Part shown: one piece after another, positions 1 to 5,737 of the stretch | How positions within the stretch are numbered: the stretch's first letter is position 1 | Layout of the letters: every line of letters begins with the position of its first letter | DNA from: Rhodobiaceae bacterium | GTDB lineage: Bacteria; Pseudomonadota; Alphaproteobacteria; Rhizobiales; TMED25 | Assembly (NCBI GenBank): GCA_002704755.1 | Contig: PAHC01000011.1 | Span: forward strand, 50,116-55,899 | Length of the DNA stretch: 5,784 nt | Direction of reading: 5' to 3' | Notes under the pieces: generated by a model | Seen by the model: the letters and a program-made list of their open reading frames with translations, nothing else | What the model was told of the DNA's origin: nothing | Databases searched by the model: none | Translations under genes and position numbers: made by a program

Positions 1-143
1 AGATTATTTATAAAAAGATTAGCAAGAAACTTATCACATATGCTGAACTTACGGTTGAAGCCAGTTTAGATGAAATGATCGCTAGAAAACTTATAAAAAG
101 AAAATCCGTTGATAACAAATATATTTACTCAATCAGAACATAA
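1..143 (+). CDS. 3' end of an unidentified gene (partial, 46 C-terminal residues)
   Basis: The frame starting at base 3 is open from the left edge and ends in TAA at 141-143, giving 46 residues that finish in KYIYSIRT. The other two + strand frames meet stops early, so this is the likely coding frame. The composition (Lys, Ile and Ser rich) fits the neighbouring genes. The pattern of a helix (SLDEMIARKLIKRK) followed by a short strand pair (NKYIYSI) would suit the end of a small winged-helix-like fold, but this is only an impression from a short fragment. I do not recognise the family and assign no function. The gene converges on pdxH with only six bases between the two stop codons. The start and most of the protein lie outside the window. 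Confidence 0.65.
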   Translation, partial: IIYKKISKKLITYAELTVEASLDEMIARKLIKRKSVDNKYIYSIRT

Positions 144-149
144 TATTTC

Positions 150-761
150 TTATGGATATAAGTAGTTTTTTGTCCAAACATTACTATCAAGTTTAAACCT
201 TAATCTTTGATGCAATCGAAATTCAGAATTTAACCAAAACTCAACCTCAGATGGTATTAACCTAAAACCGACCCAATAATCTGGTCGAGTTAGATCTTTA
301 TTCTCATTTTCTTTTGAATATTTTTCATATTCTTCAGCAAAAGTTTTTGGACTCTCAAGTATTGATGATTGTTTACTGACAATAGCACCAATCCTGCTTC
401 CACGCGGTCTCGAATTAAAATATGAGTCCGACTCCTCACTATTTATTATTGAAACTTTCCCCTTAAACCTCACTTGTTTTCTTATACTTTTCCAATGAAA
501 ACATATGGCTGCATTACTGTTTTGATCTAGCTCCACGCCTTTTTGGCTGTTGTTATTGGTATAGAACACTAGCCCCGTGTCAACTCCTTTAAGTAGAACC
601 ATTCTGACATTTGGAAAGCCTTCTTTGTTTGCTGTTGCTAGTGCCATAGCATTGGGATCGTTTATCTCCAATTTTTTTGCTTCCTCAAACCAACTATTAA
701 AAAGTTCAAGTGGATCAGAGTAGTTTAATTCTTGTTTATTAAATCCTTGGTAAGTATTCAT
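150..761 (-). CDS. pdxH: pyridoxamine/pyridoxine 5'-phosphate oxidase (PdxH)
   Basis: A cytoplasmic FMN flavoenzyme that oxidises pyridoxine or pyridoxamine 5'-phosphate to pyridoxal 5'-phosphate with O2, the last step of the DXP-dependent PLP route and of salvage. The 203-residue product is close to the usual 205-220 and aligns with the E. coli enzyme throughout. The FMN-binding stretch RMVLLK lies at 53-58. The substrate phosphate residues correspond to Tyr114, Arg118 and Ser122 in YFNSRPRGS, followed by the conserved SKQSS (129-133). The C-terminal block has EFW at 174-176 and RLH at 182-184, matching catalytic Arg197 and His199 of E. coli, and the protein ends in LYP where E. coli has LAP. 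The start is ATG at 759-761, with no clear Shine-Dalgarno sequence in front. It is divergent from fabI across 79 bases and convergent with the fragment on its left. The assignment is firm, and nothing is missing or truncated. Confidence 0.97.
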   Translation of the reverse strand: MNTYQGFNKQELNYSDPLELFNSWFEEAKKLEINDPNAMALATANKEGFPNVRMVLLKGVDTGLVFYTNNNSQKGVELDQNSNAAICFHWKSIRKQVRFKGKVSIINSEESDSYFNSRPRGSRIGAIVSKQSSILESPKTFAEEYEKYSKENENKDLTRPDYWVGFRLIPSEVEFWLNSEFRLHQRLRFKLDSNVWTKNYLYP

Positions 762-848
762 AGTTTAATCTTATCATGTGGTTGTCATTATTACTTTATT
801 ATAATAATATTATTTAATAATTAATTGGTATGAATTAAATATGAATAC
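754..848. repeat. imperfect inverted repeat covering the pdxH and fabI start regions
   Basis: The left arm at 754-769, read on the minus strand, is ATTAAACTATGAATAC. The right arm at 834-848, read on the plus strand, is ATTAAATATGAATAC. The arms are identical except for one extra C, and each contains the ATG and the next five bases of its gene (pdxH and fabI). The 64-base spacer is AT-rich. Similarity stops sharply on both sides. This may be chance in AT-rich DNA, a shared initiation context, or a binding site for one regulator. The sequence match is certain, but its function is unknown. Confidence 0.5.
782..810 (+). promoter_or_regulatory. candidate sigma70 promoter of fabI-aroC
   Basis: TTGTCA (782-787), five of six matches to the -35 consensus, is followed after 17 bases by TAATAT (805-810) as a -10 element. 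Transcription would begin near 817 and leave a leader of about 24 bases before the fabI ATG at 841. The surrounding stretch is almost pure A/T, so the exact -10 register is uncertain. TATAAT at 800-805 is also present but too close to this -35. A minus-strand TATAAT at 798-803 could serve pdxH, but no good -35 accompanies it. Confidence 0.4.
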
Positions 849-1659
849 AAGTGTTAATCAAAAATTGATGCAAGGAAAAAGAGGTTTGGTTATGGGAGTA
901 GCCAATAACCGATCTATAGCTTGGGGTATAGCTAAAGCACTTCATAATGCTGGAGCAGAACTTGCTTTTAGTTACCAAGGTGAAGCAATTGAAAAAAGAA
1001 TTATCCCACTTGCAAAAGAACTTGGTTCAGAAATTACTATCGAATGTGATGTATCTGATGAAAAATCTATTATCAATCTTATAAAAAAATTAGAAAATGT
1101 ATGGGGGAAGATAGACTTCTTAGTCCACGCTATAGCCTACTCAGATAAAAATGAACTAACTGGAAGATATATTGAAACTTCTAAAGAAAACTTTATACAA
1201 ACAATGCATATTTCATGTTACTCGTTTACATCAATACTAAAACATGCAGAGAGAATATTAAATCCAAATGCTTCCATGGTAACCCTTACATACTCTGGTG
1301 CTGAGAGAGTCATGCCACATTATAATGTAATGGGAGTAGCAAAAGCGGGCTTAGAGGCCTCAGTAAAATATTTGAGCGTTGATATGGGTAAAAATGGTAC
1401 ACGAGTTAACGCAATATCAGCAGGACCAATAAAAACATTGGCTGCGTCTGGGATTGGAGACTTCAGATATATTCTAAAATGGAATGAATACAATTCACCA
1501 TTAAGACGAACAGTTGATATTGAAGATGTCGGTAATGCAGCTATTTATTTATTGTCAGACCTCAGTAAATCAGTAACAGGCGAAATCCTTCATGTTGATG
1601 CAGGCTATAATATTGTTGGTATGAAGAACGAGGAAGCTCCGGATATCACGGTGACTTAG
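841..1659 (+). CDS. fabI: enoyl-[acyl-carrier-protein] reductase, NADH-dependent (FabI)
   Basis: Reduces the trans-2 double bond of enoyl-ACP, the last step of each cycle of type II fatty-acid synthesis in the cytoplasm. It is the target of triclosan and isoniazid-type inhibitors. The 272-residue product is a short-chain dehydrogenase/reductase of the FabI subgroup. The N-terminal dinucleotide-binding segment is GVANNRSIAWGIA (19-31). The catalytic set is Tyr151, Tyr161 and Lys168, with the FabI spacing Y-x6-K. SAGPIKTLAASGI (193-205) and RRTVDIEDVGN (222-232) follow. Ala99 sits where E. coli has Gly93, a common natural variant rather than a lesion. The tail after residue 261, with APDITVT, resembles alphaproteobacterial FabI. 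The start ATG at 841 lacks an obvious Shine-Dalgarno sequence. Met10 (868) is an alternative, but it has no better site and would remove residues often present. Nine bases separate it from aroC, which suggests cotranscription. Confidence 0.97.
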   Translation: MNTSVNQKLMQGKRGLVMGVANNRSIAWGIAKALHNAGAELAFSYQGEAIEKRIIPLAKELGSEITIECDVSDEKSIINLIKKLENVWGKIDFLVHAIAYSDKNELTGRYIETSKENFIQTMHISCYSFTSILKHAERILNPNASMVTLTYSGAERVMPHYNVMGVAKAGLEASVKYLSVDMGKNGTRVNAISAGPIKTLAASGIGDFRYILKWNEYNSPLRRTVDIEDVGNAAIYLLSDLSKSVTGEILHVDAGYNIVGMKNEEAPDITVT

Positions 1660-1668
1660 GAAAAGTGA
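1658..1668 (+). promoter_or_regulatory. ribosome binding site of aroC, overlapping the fabI stop
   Basis: AGGA at 1658-1661 lies seven bases before the aroC ATG at 1669. It shares its first two bases with the fabI stop codon TAG (1657-1659). It is the clearest Shine-Dalgarno sequence in the window. It settles the aroC start and points to translation of aroC from the fabI message. Confidence 0.65.
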
Positions 1669-2751
1669 ATGTCACATAATACATTTGGTAAGATGTTACG
1701 ATTGACTACATGGGGTGAAAGTCATGGAGAAGCAATTGGTTGTGTTTTAGATGGATGTCCTCCAAATATTGAAATATCACTCAGTCAAATTCAAAAATAT
1801 CTTGATAAACGTAAACCAGGGCAGTCTAAGTTTACAACTCAAAGAAAAGAAGATGATATAGTAGAGATTTTATCAGGAACAATTAGAAATGGTGAAGATA
1901 AATTTATAACTACAGGAACACCAATTTCGCTAATAATCAAAAATAAAGACCAAAGGTCAAAAGATTATAATGATATTACCGATAAATACAGACCAGGACA
2001 TGCTGATTTTACATACGCAAAAAAATATGGTTTGAGGGAACATCGTGGTGGTGGTCGATCTTCTGCGCGAGAGACAGCAATGCGTGTTGCTGGCGGAGCA
2101 ATAGCAAGGAAAATTATACCCGAAATTAAAATTAGAGCTGCACTAATTCAAATGGGACCAAATAAAATTAATAGAGAAAATTGGGACTGGAATTTAATAG
2201 ATAATAATCCATTTTTCTGCCCTGACAAAGATGCTATACCAATATGGCAAAATTATCTTGAGAAGATACGAAAAGATGGTGACTCTACAGGCGCTATAAT
2301 TGAAGTTGTTGCAGAAAACGTTCCTATTGGTCTTGGTGAACCAATTTATGGTAAATTAGATCAAGAAATTGCAGCTGCCATGATGTCTATAAATGCTGTA
2401 AAAGCGGTTGAAATTGGTGCAGGTTTTAAAACGGCTGAGATGAATGGTAGTGAAAATGCCGATGAGATTATTATTGATAATAATAATATCAAATTTTTAT
2501 CCAATAATGCAGGTGGTATTTTGGGAGGAATATCAACCGGACAAGACATCATTGCCAGATTTGCAGTAAAACCGACGTCCTCAATACTCAAAAAGGTACG
2601 CACGATAGATAGTGAAAACAATAATACGGATATAATAACAAAGGGAAGACATGACCCTTGTGTCGGCATTAGGGCAGTACCTATTGGTGAGGCTATGATG
2701 GCACTTGTACTTGCTGATCATTACCTAAGGAATAGAGGTCAAATAGGATAA
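1669..2751 (+). CDS. aroC: chorismate synthase (AroC)
   Basis: Converts 5-enolpyruvylshikimate 3-phosphate to chorismate by anti-1,4 elimination of phosphate, the seventh and last step of the shikimate pathway. It needs reduced FMN although there is no net redox change. The 360-residue product matches the family length (E. coli has 361). Conserved segments in order: TTWGESHG (13-20) with the active-site His19; RRxPG-like KRKPGQSK (47-54); TTQRKEDD (56-63); DQRSKDY (94-100); RPGHADFTY (108-116) with the second catalytic His111; the arginine and serine-rich FMN/substrate loop RGGGRSSARETAMRVA (126-141); NAGGILGGISTG (280-291); and the C-terminal signature GRHDPCVGIRAVPIGEAM (326-343). No key residue is missing. 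The start is set by AGGA seven bases upstream. It lies downstream of fabI, probably as the second gene of a two-gene unit, and it converges on tlyA across six bases. Confidence 0.98.
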   Translation: MSHNTFGKMLRLTTWGESHGEAIGCVLDGCPPNIEISLSQIQKYLDKRKPGQSKFTTQRKEDDIVEILSGTIRNGEDKFITTGTPISLIIKNKDQRSKDYNDITDKYRPGHADFTYAKKYGLREHRGGGRSSARETAMRVAGGAIARKIIPEIKIRAALIQMGPNKINRENWDWNLIDNNPFFCPDKDAIPIWQNYLEKIRKDGDSTGAIIEVVAENVPIGLGEPIYGKLDQEIAAAMMSINAVKAVEIGAGFKTAEMNGSENADEIIIDNNNIKFLSNNAGGILGGISTGQDIIARFAVKPTSSILKKVRTIDSENNNTDIITKGRHDPCVGIRAVPIGEAMMALVLADHYLRNRGQIG

Positions 2752-2768
2752 ATTAATTTATTCTTTTT
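2745..2768. terminator. palindromic hairpin shared by the convergent aroC and tlyA ends
   Basis: AGGATAAATT (2745-2754) is followed directly by AATTTATTCT (2755-2764), a 20-base palindrome with one G-T mismatch, which folds as a stem of about eight pairs with a TTAA loop. On the + strand four further T bases (2765-2768) follow it, as in an intrinsic terminator. On the minus strand the tail is TATTTG, a poorer U tract. The stem is A/T-rich, so its stability is modest. Both stop codons lie in the arms (aroC TAA at 2749-2751 and tlyA TAA read from 2760-2758). Termination is inferred, more convincingly for aroC than for tlyA. Confidence 0.45.
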
Positions 2769-3501
2769 CTGCAAAGATTAACCATTCTTCATTCCCGTCT
2801 TTTCCCAAAAGAGGTGATTTAAATATTTTTATCTCTGAAAAATTCCTCAATTTAAGTAATGATATGAATTTGTTGATTGAATTCCATGTAAGTTGACTAT
2901 TTTTCACAATACCTTTCTTATTAACTTCGTTAATACCAACTTCAAATTGAGGTTTGAAGAGAATATAAAAATAAGATCCTTTTTTTGAATATATAAGAAT
3001 ATCATTCAGTGCTTTAGCTAAACTAATAAAGCTTAGATCTACACTAATCAAATCTGCAGATGATATAAGATCTTTGTCTAAATCTCTAACGTCGATTTTT
3101 TCCATATTTATTACTTTGGAGTTTTCTCTTATCAAAGAGTCTAATTGATTATAACCTACATCGATCGCGTAAACCTTTTTAGAACCAAATTCCAGAAGAA
3201 CCTGTGTAAATCCTCCCGTCGACGCTCCAAGATCTAAACAGACATAATTTGATATATTTTTATGGGTCTTTTCTAGAAGATATTTTAATTTGCTCGCAGA
3301 TCTTGAAACATATACTTTATAATTTTTTTTGATTTCAACTCTGTCACCTAAGGCAATTTTCTTACTGATTTTTTTTTCAATCTTGCCGTTTACAATAATA
3401 CCACTAGATTGTATTGCGTTTGCAGCAGAATTTCTTGACTTGAAGAATCTATTTTCAACTAACCAAATATCCAATCTTTGATTTGATTGACTACCCTTCA
3501 T
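2758..3501 (-). CDS. tlyA: TlyA family rRNA (cytidine-2'-O)-methyltransferase
   Basis: Methylates ribose 2'-OH groups of cytidine in rRNA. In studied members the targets are C1920 of 23S and, in one subtype, C1409 of 16S, which affects subunit joining and capreomycin sensitivity. The old name hemolysin A is a misnomer. The 247-residue product shows the standard two-part layout. An S4 RNA-binding domain covers about 8-60 (RLDIWLVENRFFKSRNSA, then GIIVNGKIEKK). An FtsJ-like Rossmann methyltransferase follows, with the SAM motif LDLGASTGGF (89-98) and IDVG (113-116). The proposed K-D-K-E tetrad reads Lys71 (SRSASKL), Asp155 (SVDLSFIS), Lys183 (LFKPQFE) and Glu239 (GNEEW). The ATG at 3499-3501 lies inside the end of dxs, giving an 11-base overlap that implies translational coupling. 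It is the last gene of xseB-dxs-tlyA. Whether it modifies one rRNA or both cannot be read from the sequence. Confidence 0.93.
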   Translation of the reverse strand: MKGSQSNQRLDIWLVENRFFKSRNSAANAIQSSGIIVNGKIEKKISKKIALGDRVEIKKNYKVYVSRSASKLKYLLEKTHKNISNYVCLDLGASTGGFTQVLLEFGSKKVYAIDVGYNQLDSLIRENSKVINMEKIDVRDLDKDLISSADLISVDLSFISLAKALNDILIYSKKGSYFYILFKPQFEVGINEVNKKGIVKNSQLTWNSINKFISLLKLRNFSEIKIFKSPLLGKDGNEEWLIFAEKE

Positions 3502-5374
3502 CTATCATTTTTTGAATATTTTTTACTATACTAGTTGAGTCAAGACCAGCTTCCCTTAATTGGTTAGCTTGAGTGTCATGATCAATAAATTTATCTGGCA
3601 TCATTAAATTTTTATAATTCAGATTTTTATATAAGCCTAAATCTTGAATAAATTTTGTTACTTGAGCCGAAAAGCCACCAATTGAACCTTCTTCAACAGT
3701 TAGGATGTGTTTGTGTGATTTAATATTATCTTGCAATAAATCAGTGTCTAATGGTTTGGCAAATCTAGCATCAATTAATGTTGGATAGATATTTATTTTA
3801 TTTAGAGTTTCAATAGCCTCCATACACTCTTTTAGTATCGAGCCAAATGATATAATCAATACTTCATTTCCTTTGACTATCATACGACCCTTTCCAATTA
3901 GAATTTTATTAATGTTATCAGGGAACTCAACACCAACACCATTCCCACGGGGATAGCGAAAGGCAATGGGTCCATCATTGTAATCAACCGCAGTTTTAAC
4001 CATCCTTGCCAATTCCAATTCATCTGAAGGTGCCATTACTACAAAATTAGGGATAGAAGAGAGATACATAATATCAAATGAACCAGCATGTGTTGCTCCA
4101 TCCTCACCAACCAACCCCGCTCTGTCTATAGCAAATCTGACTGGTAAATTTTGAATTCCAACATCATGAATAATTTGATCATATGCTCTTTGAAGAAATG
4201 TTGAATAAATAGCGCAAAATGGCTTAAACTTGTCAGTTGCAAGACCAGCTGCAAATGTTACTGCATGCTGTTCTGCTATCCCAACATCAATATATCTATC
4301 TGGAAATTTATATTGAAATGCATCGAGACCTGTTCCGGCTGGCATTGCTGCAGTAATTGCTATAATTTTATTATCCAGCGCTGCTTCATGTATTAATTGA
4401 TCTGAAAAGACTTTTGTATATGTAGGAATATTTGATATTTTTTTTTCTTGTATGCCTGTATCTACATTAAATTTTGATACTCCATGATATTTATCTGCTG
4501 AATTCTCAGCAGGTGAATATCCCTTTCCTTTCTTGGTGACAACATGAACAAGAATTGGACCATCGTTATGTGACTTAACATTTTTCAATATTGGAAGTAG
4601 ATGATTGAAATTATGACCATCTATTGGCCCCACATAGTAAAATCCCAGCTCTTCGAACAAAGTTCCTCCTGTAAAGAAGCTTCTCCCATGCCCTTCGACT
4701 TTTTGTAAAATCTTCCTCATTGCATCTGGAAGATGTCTTATAATTCTTTTTGCGTAATTTCTAAAACCTCGATAAAATCCTCCAGATATTAATTTCGCCA
4801 GATAAGCACTCATGGCTCCTACGGGTTGTGCAATTGACATGTCATTATCGTTCAGTATAACAATTAATTTATTTTTCATTGCTCCAGCATTGTTTAGTGC
4901 TTCAAATGCCATCCCTGCACTCATAGCACCATCCCCAATAACAGAAATTATGTTATAGTCTTCTTTCTGTATATCTCGTGCAATACTCATGCCAAGTCCT
5001 GATGATATTGATGTAGATGAATGTGCTGCTCCAAATGGATCATATTCACTTTCTGATCTTTTTGTAAAACCAGATATACCTCCTCCAGCTCTTAGAGTGC
5101 GCATTTGCTTTCGTCTTCCAGTAAGAATTTTATGTGGATATGATTGATGCCCTACATCCCAAATAATTCGGTCATATGGGGTATTGAAAACGTAATGTAA
5201 TGCAATAGTTAACTCAACAACACCTAATCCTGCCCCTAGATGCCCTCCAGTCTGAGAAACAATTTCAATTAGTTCATTTCTTACTTCATTTGCAAGAATT
5301 GGTAAATCTTTTTCATCTAATTTTCTAAGAATTGATGGATCATCAATTTTATCTAGATAAGGCGTTGTGTTCAT
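3491..5374 (-). CDS. dxs: 1-deoxy-D-xylulose-5-phosphate synthase (Dxs)
   Basis: Condenses pyruvate with glyceraldehyde 3-phosphate to DXP using thiamine diphosphate and Mg2+. This is the committed step of the MEP isoprenoid pathway, and DXP also feeds thiamine and PLP synthesis. From the ATG at 5372-5374 it has 627 residues (E. coli has 620). Visible in order: QTGGHLGAGLG (41-51) with active-site His45; WDVGHQSYPHKILTGR (72-87); the diphosphate motif GDGAMSAG (147-154) ending in NDND (175-178); DGHN (252-255); the central domain with DVGIAEQHAV (363-372), where Glu368 matches catalytic Glu370 of E. coli; RAGLVGEDGATHAG (418-431); and the C-terminal transketolase domain with DARFAKPLD (535-543). 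A TTG three bases upstream (5375-5377) is a possible alternative start. ATG is preferred because it forms TGATG with the xseB stop, and a weak GAAAG lies nine bases ahead. It is the middle gene of the operon and overlaps tlyA by 11 bases. Confidence 0.97.
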   Translation of the reverse strand: MNTTPYLDKIDDPSILRKLDEKDLPILANEVRNELIEIVSQTGGHLGAGLGVVELTIALHYVFNTPYDRIIWDVGHQSYPHKILTGRRKQMRTLRAGGGISGFTKRSESEYDPFGAAHSSTSISSGLGMSIARDIQKEDYNIISVIGDGAMSAGMAFEALNNAGAMKNKLIVILNDNDMSIAQPVGAMSAYLAKLISGGFYRGFRNYAKRIIRHLPDAMRKILQKVEGHGRSFFTGGTLFEELGFYYVGPIDGHNFNHLLPILKNVKSHNDGPILVHVVTKKGKGYSPAENSADKYHGVSKFNVDTGIQEKKISNIPTYTKVFSDQLIHEAALDNKIIAITAAMPAGTGLDAFQYKFPDRYIDVGIAEQHAVTFAAGLATDKFKPFCAIYSTFLQRAYDQIIHDVGIQNLPVRFAIDRAGLVGEDGATHAGSFDIMYLSSIPNFVVMAPSDELELARMVKTAVDYNDGPIAFRYPRGNGVGVEFPDNINKILIGKGRMIVKGNEVLIISFGSILKECMEAIETLNKINIYPTLIDARFAKPLDTDLLQDNIKSHKHILTVEEGSIGGFSAQVTKFIQDLGLYKNLNYKNLMMPDKFIDHDTQANQLREAGLDSTSIVKNIQKMIDEG

Positions 5375-5643
5375 CAATGATCACTTTCATCTGATAAGCT
5401 TATATCCTTTTCACTGATTATTTCACCTTTTTTGTCAATCTTAATTGCCTTGATTCTAGACTCTGCGTTTTCTAGGAGTTCTTTACAATGTTTTGCAAGT
5501 TTTGAACCGTATTCAAATTTCTCTACTGATTCGGATAATTTTACATCACCGCTTTCCAAGCCTTCAATGATTTCATTTAATTGATCCATAGCCTCCTCAA
5601 AATCAAGTGTGCTTATATCAGAAAGATTTGATTTTTTGTTCAT
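5374..5643 (-). CDS. xseB: exodeoxyribonuclease VII small subunit (XseB)
   Basis: Small helical subunit that coats the XseA large subunit in exonuclease VII, a metal-independent cytoplasmic nuclease that degrades single-stranded DNA in both directions. The 89-residue product is within the usual 70-90. The family core is present: DFEEAMDQLNEIIEGLESGD (14-33), then LSESVEKFEYGSKLAKHC (36-53) and ENAESRI (58-64). These form two helices joined by the conserved LESGD turn. The tail is charged and variable. The start is ATG at 5641-5643, with AGG eight bases upstream as a modest ribosome binding site. Its TGA stop shares one base with the dxs ATG, so dxs is probably translated by re-initiation. It is the first gene of the operon xseB-dxs-tlyA, an arrangement common in alphaproteobacteria. 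The partner xseA is not in this window. Confidence 0.95.
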   Translation of the reverse strand: MNKKSNLSDISTLDFEEAMDQLNEIIEGLESGDVKLSESVEKFEYGSKLAKHCKELLENAESRIKAIKIDKKGEIISEKDISLSDESDH

Positions 5644-5683
5644 TGTTTTAACCTATTCTATTGATAATAAATAATTATTGATT

Positions 5684-5713
5684 TTGACTAAACAGTATAA
5701 AACTATATATAAA
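5684..5713 (+). promoter_or_regulatory. candidate sigma70 promoter of the rightmost, truncated gene
   Basis: TTGACT (5684-5689), five of six matches to the -35 consensus, is followed after 18 bases by TATAAA (5708-5713), five of six for -10. Transcription would start near 5720, about 18 bases before the ATG at 5738. A minus-strand TATACT (read from 5699-5694) in the same spacer could serve xseB, but no good -35 lies at the right distance, so I do not annotate it separately. AT-rich DNA makes -10 matches cheap, and the -35 carries most of the weight. Confidence 0.45.
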
Positions 5714-5737
5714 TAATTTGATTGAGTTAATAAAAAA

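Noticed and set aside
868..870. Met10 of FabI as the true start
   Set aside because: There is no Shine-Dalgarno sequence at the proper distance before it, and the upstream ATG at 841 fits the predicted promoter and leader. It remains possible but is less likely.
1387..1450. Possible inhibitor-resistance change in FabI (Ala instead of Gly at the E. coli Gly93 position, and the loop around SAGPIKTLAASG)
   Set aside because: Ala at this position is common in wild-type FabI enzymes, and the substrate loop matches the consensus, so nothing suggests selection for resistance.
2361..2669. A 102-residue open frame on the minus strand inside aroC
   Set aside because: It lies wholly within the conserved coding region of aroC, antisense to it, has a biased Ile/Leu/Ser composition and no recognisable motif. 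It is a shadow of the aroC codons.
2758..3501. Hemolysin function for the tlyA product
   Set aside because: The S4 domain plus FtsJ-like methyltransferase layout and the K-D-K-E residues show an rRNA methyltransferase. The hemolysin label is historical.
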